Source: an uncultured Oscillospiraceae bacterium (GTDB taxonomy: Bacteria > Bacillota > Clostridia > Oscillospirales > Oscillospiraceae). Taken from it: a DNA stretch of 64,000 nt. Below, piece after piece: positions 22,504 to 31,251 of the stretch (the first letter of the stretch is position 1; each line of letters opens with the position of its first letter). The DNA lies in the NCBI GenBank assembly GCA_910587345.1, contig CAJUKH010000026.1, positions 62,001 to 126,000 on the forward strand, written 5' to 3'. A program made the translations under genes and the position numbers. A model generated the notes under the pieces. The model was not told the origin of the DNA. It did not search any database and worked only from the letters and a program-made list of their open reading frames with translations.

Positions 22504-23064
22504 TCATTCTGCAAACGTATCCCATAAGTAGCGTACTCCTTTGACCGTCAAGCGGCAGAGGAATATCAGCATAAAAAGGAGGAATAATCCGACCCCCGCC
22601 ACTATCAAGCCGCCCCCTGCTTCGTAAAGAGCACCCGCCAAAGAAAGATTCGTAAATGCTGAACCGGCTATACCAAGCCCAATAGCGACACAGAGAACAC
22701 CTGCACCGCCCAGGCCCAGCACCAACCCCAATGCCACCGGCCAGCCAAAGAAAACTATTGCCCCAAAGATCAGAAAAACCGCCCATGAGGGAAGCCTTCC
22801 ATGTTCTATGGGCACATACTCCGCATCATAGTCATACTGCGGATACTCTGGCGGCTGAAACGGCTCTTCCCAGTTCCTCTCCGACAAAATCTGATGCGCT
22901 AGTGCCTCCGGACTTCCCAGCTCCGCAATCACAGCCTGCTCCTGTGCAGGCCCCGCATCAGCAAAATATTCGGCATAGTATCTTGTGATGTCCTCGACCT
23001 CATCTGCTGAAAGACGGCCGCTTAAATAGGTCCGCAGCAAGTTCAGATATGTTTCCTTACTCAT
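22504..23064 (-). CDS. DUF1700 family membrane protein
   Basis: A 186-residue protein. The N-terminal helical domain (KETYLNLLRTYLSGRLSADEVEDITRYYAEYFADAG, about residues 1-65) is the DUF1700/HAAS module. Four hydrophobic helices follow (AVFLIFGAIVFFGWPVALGLVLG, VLCVAIGLGIAGSAF, GGGLIVAGVGLFLLFMLIFLC). Such proteins are encoded beside PadR regulators and DUF4097 proteins. Its start overlaps the padR stop by four bases, so translation is coupled. Confidence 0.9.
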   Translation of the reverse strand: MSKETYLNLLRTYLSGRLSADEVEDITRYYAEYFADAGPAQEQAVIAELGSPEALAHQILSERNWEEPFQPPEYPQYDYDAEYVPIEHGRLPSWAVFLIFGAIVFFGWPVALGLVLGLGGAGVLCVAIGLGIAGSAFTNLSLAGALYEAGGGLIVAGVGLFLLFMLIFLCRLTVKGVRYLWDTFAE

Positions 23065-23378
23065 TCCTTCGCTCCCCCTGACAATATGTTCTCAACCCGG
23101 TGGGTGTACTCTGTCCAGCTCTGACGACAATCCTTTAGAAGTTCCTGACCCTTTTGGGTAATGGTATAATAGCGGCGGTTTCGCCCCTGAAACTGCTGGT
23201 CATACACCGCCAAACATCCCTCTTTTTGCAAACGCCGTAAAACAGGATATAGCGTAGATTCCGAGATGTCGATCTCTCCCTTGATCCGCTGTGTCAGACT
23301 GTAGCCATAGGCATCGCCCTGATCCAAAATCGCCAGCACACACCCATCTAACAATGGTGTTGTTAATTGAAAAATCAC
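23061..23378 (-). CDS. PadR-family transcriptional regulator
   Basis: A 105-residue winged-helix regulator of the short PadR type: LDGCVLAILDQGDAYGYSLTQRIKGE, then ISESTLYPVLRRLQKEGCLAVYDQ and RNRRYYTITQKGQELL. The start is a GTG at 23378 seven bases after AGGTGG. It heads a padR-DUF1700-DUF4097 operon; a perfect palindrome over its own -10 suggests autorepression. Ligands of such regulators are diverse and cannot be inferred. Confidence 0.93.
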   Translation of the reverse strand: MIFQLTTPLLDGCVLAILDQGDAYGYSLTQRIKGEIDISESTLYPVLRRLQKEGCLAVYDQQFQGRNRRYYTITQKGQELLKDCRQSWTEYTHRVENILSGGAKE

Positions 23379-23401
23379 AGCCCCACCACCTTTCTTGTTC
23401 T

Positions 23402-23433
23402 ATATTATATTTCATATAATATTATTTTGTCAA
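23402..23433 (-). promoter_or_regulatory. PadR operon promoter with overlapping palindrome
   Basis: TTGACA (23433-23428), 18 bp, TATAAT (23409-23404), both perfect. The palindrome ATATTATAT-TTC-ATATAATAT (23402-23422) covers the -10 and the downstream part of the spacer, a site for repression by the PadR product. Confidence 0.7.
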
Positions 23434-23580
23434 GTTATATGCTCTCTCTTCATAAAAACTTCATATATTACCAGCTTGTAAACATTTTTTTATTCACACA
23501 CTTTGTCCTTTTTGACGGTTGCCAAAGGATTTTGATTGCGTTAAAATAAAGCTATACTACATAAATATAGAGGTGCAGAA

Positions 23581-26517
23581 ATGAACCTTCGTGTTGGTAT
23601 TGACATTGGTTCCACTACTGTGAAGGTCGTGGTGCTGGATGAAAATAACGCCCTTCTCTTTCGCTCTTACGAGCGACACTTTTCAAAAACCCGCGAACGG
23701 ACTGTTGAGACCTTATATGCCATTCGGGATATGTTGATGGGGCAAACGGTACATATGGTCATAACCGGGTCCGCTGGCTTAGGGGTTTCCAAAGCCAGTG
23801 GCATTGACTTTGTGCAAGAGGTTTATGCCACTGCCGCTGCCGTTCAGGAATATCATCCCGACACTGATGCCGTCATCGAACTTGGCGGCGAAGATGCCAA
23901 AATTATCTTTTTCGGCGGTGCTCTGGAAGAACGGATGAACGGCTCCTGTGCCGGCGGCACCGGCGCCTTTATTGATCAAATGTCTTCCCTTCTTGACGTA
24001 ACCGTTGGGGAACTCAACGAACTGTCCCTCCGGCACGAAAAAATCTATCCCATTGCCTCTCGCTGCGGCGTTTTTGCCAAAAGTGACATTCAGCCTATCC
24101 TGAATCAAGGCGGCCGCAAAGAGGATCTGGCCGCTTCTATTTTCCAGGCTGTTGTAGATCAAACCGTGGCCGGTCTTACGCAAGGCCGAGAGCTGAAAGG
24201 AAAAATTGTCTTTCTGGGGGGACCTCTTCACTTCCTGTCCGGTCTTCGTCAGCGATTTGTCGAGACCTTGCAGTTAGATGCCGATCACGCCGTCTTTCCT
24301 GAAGACGGCGACTGTTTTGCCGCCATGGGGGCAGCCCTCTGCTCCACTGATTATACTCCCCGCCCCTTCGAGGAGTATCTAAAACTGCTGGAAGAAAGTG
24401 TGGATGCTGCCGGCGTCCTCGATGTTATGCCTCCTTTGTTCACTGACCAAAACGAGTATGATACTTTTCTCGAGCGCCATAACGCCAACCATCCCCCCGA
24501 AGCCGACCTGTCCACCTATTCCGGGGATGCTTGGTTAGGAATCGATGCCGGCTCGACCACTACAAAAATAGTGCTCATTGACCCGCAAGGTGGTATCCTT
24601 TACAATTACTACCACTCCAATCTCGGCAACCCAGTCGCCATTGTACTGGAACAACTTCAAAAGATATACAGCCTTTGTGGCGATCGGGTCCGTATTAAAG
24701 GTTCCGCTGTTACCGGCTATGGCGAGGAACTGATTAAAAACGCTTTCCAGTGCGACCTGGGCTTGGTGGAGACCATGGCCCACTATAAAGCAGCCGCTCA
24801 CTTCAATCCCGATGTGGATTTTATTATCGACATCGGCGGGCAGGACATGAAGTGTTTTAAAATTCGTAATGGGGCGGTCGACTCTATTATGCTTAACGAG
24901 GCCTGCTCCTCTGGCTGTGGTTCCTTTATTGAAACCTTTGCCAAGGCTCTGGACTACGACATTGCTACCTTTTCTAAATTAGGACTTTTCTCCCCTCGCC
25001 CTGTGAATCTTGGCTCCCGCTGTACCGTTTTCATGAATTCCAGCGTAAAACAGGCGCAAAAGGATGGCGCCAGTGTGGAGGACATTTCAGCCGGTCTTTC
25101 CATTTCCATCGTTAAAAATGCCGTTTATAAAGTCATCCGGGCTGCCAGTGCGGACGATTTGGGGAAACACATCGTTGTTCAAGGCGGCACCTTTCTTAAT
25201 GATGCTGTTCTCCGTGCTTTTGAGCAGGAGCTTGGCCGCAATGTTGTTCGCCCTACCATTGCCGGTCTTATGGGGGCTTTTGGTGCGGCCCTGGCCGCCA
25301 GAGACATGGAGCTGGAGCGGTCCAGCCTGTTAAGTGAAACGGCATTACACTCCTTCTCCCACTCTGCCAAACCCGCCACCTGTGGTTTATGTACCAATCA
25401 TTGTTCCCTAACCGTGAATCAGTTTGACGGCGGCCGCCGATTCATTTCCGGCAACCGCTGTTCACGTCCTTTAGGTAAAGAGAAACAGGAGTTGCCTGAC
25501 CTGACCCGTTACAAATACCAGAAACTCCGGGCCATGGAGGGCAAAGGCAGCGGAACCGGTGTTCGGGGGCGCATTGGGGTCCCCTTCGGGCTTAATATGT
25601 ATGAAAATCTTCCTTTTTGGTACGAGTTTTTCACAAAATTGAACTTTGAAGTGGTTCTCTCCCCCGAGTCCTCTCGAAAACTCTACTTGAAAGGCCAGCA
25701 TACGATCCCGTCAGACACAGTGTGTTATCCCGCTAAACTTCTTCACGGTCATGTGGAGGCTTTGGTTGAGATGGGTGTAGATGCCATCTGGTATCCCTGT
25801 ATGTCCTACAACTACGATGAGGGGATCGGAGACAATCACTATAACTGCCCTGTGGTCGCTTACTATCCGGAATTGCTGGCCGCTAATGTACCGCTTCTCA
25901 AAGAAACGCGTTTTCTTATTCCCTATGTAGGCCTGAATCGTCCCAAAGATTTTGAAAAACGCATTGCAAAAATCATGGCGGACACATTCTCTATCCCCAA
26001 AAAAGAAAGTATAGCGGCCACCCGTTCCGCCTATGCCGCTTACGACGCCTATAAAAAGGATTTATGGGCCACTGGCCAGAAATACATCACTTACGCCAGA
26101 GAACACCATCTCCCCATTCTTGTCCAGGCGGGTCGCCCCTATCACATCGACCCGGAAATCAACCACGGTATCAATGACCTGATCACTGGACAAGGTTTTG
26201 TCCTTGTCAGCGAGGATGCTGTCAGCCATCTGGAGGGCTATGAGAGTCGAAAGGTCCTGAATCAGTGGACTTTCCAATCCCGTATGTACAATGCTGCCCG
26301 ATATGTATGTACTCAACCGGATATGCAGCTTATCCAGCTGGTGAGCTTTGGCTGCGGCACTGACGCTATTACCGCTGACGAGGTTCGTGCCATCTTGGAG
26401 GATGGCGGCAAACTTTATACTCAATTGAAAATCGACGACATTAATAATCTGGGTGCGGTTAAGATTCGTATTCGCTCCCTTATGGCGGCCTTGGATGCCC
26501 GAAACGTACAAAAATAA
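23581..26517 (+). CDS. Acyl-CoA dehydratase activase (BadF/BadG/HgdC type, duplicated)
   Basis: A 978-residue protein with two tandem ASKHA ATPase modules: VGIDIGSTTVKVVVLDE at residue 4 and WLGIDAGSTTTKIVLID near residue 318. Each has a cysteine motif (SCAGGTGAFIDQM; ACSSGCGSFIETF) like the [4Fe-4S] ligands of HgdC activases. The last 330 residues (from about GRIGVPFGLNMYENLPFWYEFF) are DUF2229-like. Such proteins use ATP to drive electrons into 2-hydroxyacyl-CoA dehydratases or related radical enzymes; the substrate here is unknown. GAGGTG precedes the ATG. The next gene continues in the same frame after one stop codon. Confidence 0.9.
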   Translation: MNLRVGIDIGSTTVKVVVLDENNALLFRSYERHFSKTRERTVETLYAIRDMLMGQTVHMVITGSAGLGVSKASGIDFVQEVYATAAAVQEYHPDTDAVIELGGEDAKIIFFGGALEERMNGSCAGGTGAFIDQMSSLLDVTVGELNELSLRHEKIYPIASRCGVFAKSDIQPILNQGGRKEDLAASIFQAVVDQTVAGLTQGRELKGKIVFLGGPLHFLSGLRQRFVETLQLDADHAVFPEDGDCFAAMGAALCSTDYTPRPFEEYLKLLEESVDAAGVLDVMPPLFTDQNEYDTFLERHNANHPPEADLSTYSGDAWLGIDAGSTTTKIVLIDPQGGILYNYYHSNLGNPVAIVLEQLQKIYSLCGDRVRIKGSAVTGYGEELIKNAFQCDLGLVETMAHYKAAAHFNPDVDFIIDIGGQDMKCFKIRNGAVDSIMLNEACSSGCGSFIETFAKALDYDIATFSKLGLFSPRPVNLGSRCTVFMNSSVKQAQKDGASVEDISAGLSISIVKNAVYKVIRAASADDLGKHIVVQGGTFLNDAVLRAFEQELGRNVVRPTIAGLMGAFGAALAARDMELERSSLLSETALHSFSHSAKPATCGLCTNHCSLTVNQFDGGRRFISGNRCSRPLGKEKQELPDLTRYKYQKLRAMEGKGSGTGVRGRIGVPFGLNMYENLPFWYEFFTKLNFEVVLSPESSRKLYLKGQHTIPSDTVCYPAKLLHGHVEALVEMGVDAIWYPCMSYNYDEGIGDNHYNCPVVAYYPELLAANVPLLKETRFLIPYVGLNRPKDFEKRIAKIMADTFSIPKKESIAATRSAYAAYDAYKKDLWATGQKYITYAREHHLPILVQAGRPYHIDPEINHGINDLITGQGFVLVSEDAVSHLEGYESRKVLNQWTFQSRMYNAARYVCTQPDMQLIQLVSFGCGTDAITADEVRAILEDGGKLYTQLKIDDINNLGAVKIRIRSLMAALDARNVQK

Positions 26518-26562
26518 CCTCTGATGCTCTATCCGCAAATCCCGGAAAGGAAACATTTCTAT

Positions 26563-27876
26563 ATGGCAGAATTAGTATATGATAAAACCGGGCGGCTCCT
26601 TTTTACGAAGGAAATGAAAAAGGAGTACACCCTTCTGGTCCCCCAAATGCTTCCCGATCACTTTGCCATGATCGTCAGTATTTTTCGCAGTGAGGGATAT
26701 CAGGTGGATATGCTGGAAAATACCGGCCGCCCCGTTATTGACGCAGGGCAGAAATATGTTCACAATGATGCCTGTTACCCCGCTATTTTGGTCATTGGCC
26801 AGTTGATCAACGCTGTTCAATCTGGAAAATATGACCCTCACAAAGTCGCTTTGGTCATCACACAGACCGGAGGGGGTTGCCGGGCCTCCAACTACATCCA
26901 TTTGCTTCGCAAGGCGTTGGAAAAAGCTGGGCTTTCTTTTGTGCCTGTAATTTCTGTCAATCTATCCGGTCTGGAGCACAATCCCGGTTTTAAGTTGAGT
27001 GTTGGCCTGCTTCGAAAGGTCATTTATGCTTTGATTTACGGTGACCTGATTCTGATCGTGGCAAATCAGGTCCGTCCGTACGAACTGACCCCGGGCGACA
27101 CTGATAAGGCGGTCCAAACCTGTATGGATTTTCTCCTTCAGGACATGGAATGCGGAAAAGGTATGACCTTCCGCAGTATGAGAGCCAATTTCGACCGTAT
27201 TATCAATACCTTTAAGGCAGTTCCTGTCTCCGGCAAACAGAAAATTAAAGTAGGCATTGTCGGCGAGATCTATGTAAAATATGCCCCTCTCGGAAACAAT
27301 AATCTTGCTGATTTCCTTCTTGCCGAAGGCGTCGAACCTGTAATTCCCGGCGTCATTGATTTTATCATTTTTAAAATCAACAATCGTGAAGTTGATGTCG
27401 GCCTATACGGCGGCAAGTGGATAAAAGAAAAACTCTGTCATTGGCTTCAAAAGTATGTGATGAAATACCAGCATGCCATGATCGATGCGCTGAATCAATC
27501 CGGTCGTTTCCGCGCTCCGGGTGATTTTGACGCCCTTCACCGTGGTATCAAAGGCTATCTGGGTGACGGTAACAAGATGGGAGAGGGCTGGCTCCTCACC
27601 GCCGAGATGCTGGAACTGATCCACAGCGGGGTTCCCAATATTGTCTGTACGCAGCCTTTCGGGTGTCTTCCCAACCATATTGTGGGCAAGGGCATGATCC
27701 GTAAAATCAAAGATGATTACCCCTGGTCCAACATCGTTGCCATTGATTACGACCCCGGAGCCACTAAAATCAATCAGGAAAACCGCATCAAGCTGATGCT
27801 TGCAAATGCCCGGACCCTGGCCAAAGAAGAAGCTGCAAAAAATGCTTCTTCTGCGACCCCTCTTCCCACACCGTGA
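26563..27876 (+). CDS. 2-hydroxyacyl-CoA dehydratase-like (HgdB/DUF2229 partner) protein
   Basis: A 437-residue protein matching the C-terminal third of large activase fusions. It has NDACYPAILVIGQLINAV and TQTGGGCRASNYIHLLRKAL, cysteines that could hold a cluster, then VGIVGEIYVKYAPLGNNNLADFL and TQPFGCLPNHIVGKGMIRKI. It lies in the same frame as the upstream activase, separated by a TAA at 26515 and 15 codons. The ATG at 26563 follows AAAGGAAA. It is probably translated separately and forms a complex with the activase. Confidence 0.82.
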   Translation: MAELVYDKTGRLLFTKEMKKEYTLLVPQMLPDHFAMIVSIFRSEGYQVDMLENTGRPVIDAGQKYVHNDACYPAILVIGQLINAVQSGKYDPHKVALVITQTGGGCRASNYIHLLRKALEKAGLSFVPVISVNLSGLEHNPGFKLSVGLLRKVIYALIYGDLILIVANQVRPYELTPGDTDKAVQTCMDFLLQDMECGKGMTFRSMRANFDRIINTFKAVPVSGKQKIKVGIVGEIYVKYAPLGNNNLADFLLAEGVEPVIPGVIDFIIFKINNREVDVGLYGGKWIKEKLCHWLQKYVMKYQHAMIDALNQSGRFRAPGDFDALHRGIKGYLGDGNKMGEGWLLTAEMLELIHSGVPNIVCTQPFGCLPNHIVGKGMIRKIKDDYPWSNIVAIDYDPGATKINQENRIKLMLANARTLAKEEAAKNASSATPLPTP

Positions 27877-27899
27877 GACTTATCGGAGAAAGCAATTAT

Positions 27900-28706
27900 A
27901 TGAAGAACAAACATAAAAACAAAAAGGCAGCACTGATTCTCCTTCTTTGCTTTACTCTGAGCGGTTGCCGGAAGGAAGCGTCGCCCGCCCCTGTCTCACC
28001 GGCCCCCACACCTTCTCCCACGGCAGAAGCGTGGCAAACATTACCTTTGCCGGATGTACTTGTTGCTCCGGCAAAGGTAAACGGTTCTCTTCCGGATGTC
28101 TCCCTTTTGGGAACCATTTCAGACGCCGATATCTTTCTATACGGGTTAAGTGAAGCGCTTGGCGGCGGTGTTCTTCTCTGTTGCGGGCAGCAGCGTGTTC
28201 ATTTTGAACAGCGATTCTTCCCCCAAGATCTCTCCATTGCACAATTACCAGTCCTTTATTGGAAAGACTTTGATGGAGATGGACAATCTGAGCTGGCAGT
28301 AAAATATCACACCGGCCAGGACGAATCGGGTGGCTGCACCTATGACTTGGTTTTCTATCGCCCCAACGGCGAAACATGGAGCGCAGTATCTGCCAGCCAA
28401 AGTTTTTGTGCTGAAGCAATTTTGAAAGAGATAAATACCTCCTGGAACGAGCGAACCAATACCTGTACTCTCTCGTGCAGCGGCCAGCAAGTCCTTGTTG
28501 CCCTTCCTGCCGATACTGCTCCCGGCCGGCTCGTAATTGGGCATCTGTGTCTCTTTACAGAGGAGGAGGGCCAGTTCACTGTTATTTGTGACGCTTGGTT
28601 TCCCGTTCTTTCCGACAGTGCCGCCATCTTCCGGGCACAGATTATCTATGACGGCATATCTGTAGCCTTACAGAACATCCATATGGATTCTTTTTCCGGT
28701 GTTTAA
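27900..28706 (+). CDS. Hypothetical lipoprotein
   Basis: A 268-residue secreted lipoprotein: basic N-terminus, hydrophobic stretch (AALILLLCFTL) and lipobox LSGC. A proline/alanine/serine linker (SPAPVSPAPTPSPTAEAW) leads to a beta-rich domain with an FG-GAP/calcium-loop-like motif, YWKDFDGDGQSELAVKY. The ATG at 27900 follows GGAGAAAGC; earlier in-frame starts lack a site. It lies 23 bases after the dehydratase-like gene and may share its transcript, but a functional link is not evident. A long hairpin begins right after its stop codon. Confidence 0.75.
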   Translation: MKNKHKNKKAALILLLCFTLSGCRKEASPAPVSPAPTPSPTAEAWQTLPLPDVLVAPAKVNGSLPDVSLLGTISDADIFLYGLSEALGGGVLLCCGQQRVHFEQRFFPQDLSIAQLPVLYWKDFDGDGQSELAVKYHTGQDESGGCTYDLVFYRPNGETWSAVSASQSFCAEAILKEINTSWNERTNTCTLSCSGQQVLVALPADTAPGRLVIGHLCLFTEEEGQFTVICDAWFPVLSDSAAIFRAQIIYDGISVALQNIHMDSFSGV

Positions 28707-28762
28707 CACGATAATCCCTCCTTTTTCGCCCATACTATGGGTAAAAAGGAGGGATTATCGTG
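28707..28762 (+). promoter_or_regulatory. 56-nt near-perfect hairpin covering a ribosome site and start codon
   Basis: Perfect 20-bp arms (28707-28726 with 28743-28762) plus an inner CCCAT/ATGGG stem. The 3' arm contains AAAGGAGGG (28745-28753) and the GTG (28760) of the next small gene, so folding would hide both. No T run follows, so it is not a standard terminator. It could block translation until an RNase, ribosome or temperature change opens it. Confidence 0.65.
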
Positions 28763-28948
28763 CCGTCTTCAACACCTGCCCCATTGTCCAATTTCACCAA
28801 CGACCTTTCCAAACCCACCCATGCGCAAAACCATTTTGGACATCACCCCGCAGAAAAGGCCCGCTATATTCAGGCCGCTCATCAGGACAGCAGTAAAGCA
28901 GAAATGTGGGCTTTAATTTGCGAGTTGGACTCTTTTCGCACTTTTTGA
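28760..28948 (+). CDS. Small hypothetical protein with sequestered start
   Basis: A 62-residue hydrophilic protein: it begins with GTG (MPSSTPAPLSNFTNDLS), has a histidine-rich middle (HAQNHFGHHPAEKARYIQAAHQ) and ends AEMWALICELDSFRTF. AAAGGAGGG lies six bases before the GTG, inside the hairpin at 28707-28762. No family recognised. Support for coding is the ideal ribosome site and the ordinary codon choice; a fortuitous frame is still possible. A second small gene with a good ribosome site follows 35 bases later. Confidence 0.5.
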   Translation: MPSSTPAPLSNFTNDLSKPTHAQNHFGHHPAEKARYIQAAHQDSSKAEMWALICELDSFRTF

Positions 28949-28983
28949 CCAGCCATTGCGTAGCATAAAGCGGAGGTGGTTAA

Positions 28984-29199
28984 ATGGAACTGCACTGCGA
29001 AGAGGCTGCCGGTACCGGTTATGCCGGCCTTGTCCTGTTGGCTGCCTTGATCGCTATTGAGATAGCACGGAATTTAACCGCCTCACAAATAACCCTTCTG
29101 TCCAATTTTTTTGAAGTTTTGGGCGATAATCTGGCTGTTTTGGCCATTCAGCCTCCCCCATGTCAATGTTCATCCAATCAAAATACCGTAGAGGAATAA
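28984..29199 (+). CDS. Small single-helix membrane protein
   Basis: A 71-residue protein with a short acidic start (MELHCEEAAGTG), a hydrophobic helix (YAGLVLLAALIAIEIAR), then LTASQITLLSNFFEVLGDNLAVLAI and a cysteine-containing tail (PPPCQCSSNQ). GGAGGTGGTTAA precedes the ATG. I recognise the general pattern from small Clostridia proteins of unknown role but cannot name it. Its stop codon lies within the loop of a terminator hairpin. Confidence 0.65.
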   Translation: MELHCEEAAGTGYAGLVLLAALIAIEIARNLTASQITLLSNFFEVLGDNLAVLAIQPPPCQCSSNQNTVEE

Positions 29200-29219
29200 C
29201 CCTCTACGGTATTATTTTA
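29182..29219. terminator. Bidirectional terminator
   Basis: Perfect 13-bp stem AATACCGTAGAGG/CCTCTACGGTATT (29182-29194 with 29201-29213) and ATTTTA tail. It serves the small membrane protein gene and the convergent DUF4173 gene. Confidence 0.8.
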
Positions 29220-30704
29220 CCCCTTTGCTGCTTGCCATGCGGAAAACGACCAGGTCCTCCAATCAGAGGCCATCTTTTTCGCCTCACGGCGCCGTCCCTC
29301 CAGCAGTGAATCCAACCTCCCCCATTTCACTTGAATATCTCCCGGCAACTCTTCTATTTCCTTTAATGCGTCATAAGAAAGCCCGTGGGTCAGATAGGTC
29401 AAATCAATCACTTCACTCTGGTTTTCCCGCCACATAGCCACATTGTATCGGGCAACGTAGCGGTCCACATTACAATAATTTAATATCAGCCACCCTGTTA
29501 CCGCTATCACAAAGGCCGTTTTAAAAAATGCGGCACCCTCTTTCCATACGCTTCGGAGTGCTACCGCAAAAAACAGCGTCAGCATTGCCATGCCCCAGTA
29601 AGTCAGAAAGCGCTTTAGGGACAGGCCGTATACCGATACATAAAGCGTCATACGGTAGGCAGCCGACAGGAGGATCAACCCACTCTCCAAAATCAATACT
29701 GTCCCAAGCCATTTCAGCCACAGCTGTTTCCCTTCCCCTTTTCCAAATCTCATTGCAATGAGTATTAACGTCAGATTCAGCCCTGCCACAAAGACCAGCT
29801 GAAAAAAACCGCTTCGGGCATATTCCGCATACGAAAGGCCGGAAACCCGTTCCAAATAGGCCGGCCCACCAAAAAGAGCGGTCGACTGCACCACAATAAA
29901 GAAGGCATATAAAAGGTCCATTATCAACAGGATCACCGTTGACAACAGCGGGTCTACTTTAGGGAAAGAAAATATCTTGCTTTCTCTTTTCTCTATATAC
30001 CGTAGGGAATAGAGCAGCCCAAAATGAACCGGGACAAGTATAAGTCCCAAAAACAGCCGAAAAACCGCTTTCCCAAACAATTGAGCAAACCCGTTCAATA
30101 GCCTCTCCACCACTATGGCAAAATAGGGGTCTGCCTGTACCAACAGCGGAATCACCAATAAAAGAAGTGGCAAAGCAAGAAGCAAACCAAGCAAAACTGT
30201 AAGTAACCGTCTATCCCCTTTGATTGATCTTACCGTATCCATTGAGGCCGGAAGGACCCCAAATGTCCCTTTCCCAAGAAGCCAGATCCCTTTTGGAAAA
30301 GCAGATGGGTCCGCCCAACTCTCTATCCCCGTCCATTGAGCAAGTTGTATCGCCCCAAGGACCACCAGCGCAACCATATTCCATCCTCGCAACCACAGAT
30401 TGGAGTAGAGCGAAAAAGTCAATGCAATCAGCCCAATAGCTCCCATCAGTAGTTTAGACGCCCGGCTTTTTAAGCCATCCGGCCCCATATACCAAAAAAG
30501 AACCATATACCATACAAATACCAAAAGGCTAATGCCAAACCCGGGAAGTCCCTTTGCCCAAAACAGATTGACCAGTAGTACACCGATTCCCCAGGCCGCA
30601 GGCAGAAGCGCCCGGTCCCGTCCGTCGGCTTCATAGACCTTTCTGGGTTTGGCCGTGGAAAGGGTTGTTGACGCCGGAGTCTGCCTTTTGACTACCTCAT
30701 CCAT
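29217..30704 (-). CDS. DUF4173-type multi-helix membrane protein
   Basis: A 495-residue protein with about eleven to twelve hydrophobic segments and a C-terminal cytosolic-looking tail (VIDLTYLTHGLSYDALKEIEELPGDI). The central run YAFFIVVQSTALFGGPAYLERVSGLSYAEYARSGFFQLVFVAG and the YNVDRYVARYN-like segment (here NYCNVDRYVARYNV) are features of DUF4173/DUF4153 proteins. The role is unknown. The ATG at 30704 overlaps the upstream gene's end by eight bases. It belongs to the four-gene DUF2975-XRE operon. Confidence 0.85.
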   Translation of the reverse strand: MDEVVKRQTPASTTLSTAKPRKVYEADGRDRALLPAAWGIGVLLVNLFWAKGLPGFGISLLVFVWYMVLFWYMGPDGLKSRASKLLMGAIGLIALTFSLYSNLWLRGWNMVALVVLGAIQLAQWTGIESWADPSAFPKGIWLLGKGTFGVLPASMDTVRSIKGDRRLLTVLLGLLLALPLLLLVIPLLVQADPYFAIVVERLLNGFAQLFGKAVFRLFLGLILVPVHFGLLYSLRYIEKRESKIFSFPKVDPLLSTVILLIMDLLYAFFIVVQSTALFGGPAYLERVSGLSYAEYARSGFFQLVFVAGLNLTLILIAMRFGKGEGKQLWLKWLGTVLILESGLILLSAAYRMTLYVSVYGLSLKRFLTYWGMAMLTLFFAVALRSVWKEGAAFFKTAFVIAVTGWLILNYCNVDRYVARYNVAMWRENQSEVIDLTYLTHGLSYDALKEIEELPGDIQVKWGRLDSLLEGRRREAKKMASDWRTWSFSAWQAAKG

Positions 30705-31251
30705 TTTCCAGCCACTCCCTTCCTTTTTCCCTTTTCTCACTCTGCACAAAACTCCCCAGTGCGAAAAGCAGAGGCGGCAGAAATCCAGCCACTAACCCCC
30801 ACACCCCTATTCCCATAGTAAAGCTTGCGCTGGGTAAAAGTGCAAAAAGCGTTACAACAAACAAGCTGGATGGCAGCGCAAAGAGGAAGGAGCCGGCAAA
30901 AACCACCATAAAGAGGTCCGACATTTCGCTCATAACACTTACCAACACGACCAAAACCCATATCCAGGCCACTATTGTCGGCAACAGAACTGCCAACACC
31001 TTTTCCTGCAAAACCCGTGGAGCAGCCCAGCTTGAAAATGACGCTTTCAGCTTTCCCAGAGGGAAGTAGAGCAGCAACAATAAAACCACAACTCCAACCG
31101 TAATAAATGGTGAATCTATCGGTATCCAGCATAGCGCGAAAAGAACGGGGCAGCTTATTAAGCTATACAAAATATGGCACTCCGCAAACCCTGCAAACCG
31201 CTGTGCCACCGTTGGTGCCTTTCCCCTTTCCGATTCGTTATTCAGGGGCAT
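30697..31251 (-). CDS. Hypothetical membrane protein
   Basis: A 184-residue protein with about five hydrophobic segments (ILYSLISCPVLFALCWIPI, FITVGVVVLLLLLYFPLG, VLLPTIVAWIWVLVVLV, LFMVVFAGSFLFALPSSLFVVTLFALL, GVWGLVAGFLPPLLFALG). No named family recognised. The ATG at 31251 has GGGGAGG nine bases upstream and overlaps the XRE regulator gene by 14 bases, so translation is likely coupled. It lies between a DUF2975/XRE pair and a DUF4173 gene in one operon. Confidence 0.65.
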   Translation of the reverse strand: MPLNNESERGKAPTVAQRFAGFAECHILYSLISCPVLFALCWIPIDSPFITVGVVVLLLLLYFPLGKLKASFSSWAAPRVLQEKVLAVLLPTIVAWIWVLVVLVSVMSEMSDLFMVVFAGSFLFALPSSLFVVTLFALLPSASFTMGIGVWGLVAGFLPPLLFALGSFVQSEKREKGREWLENG

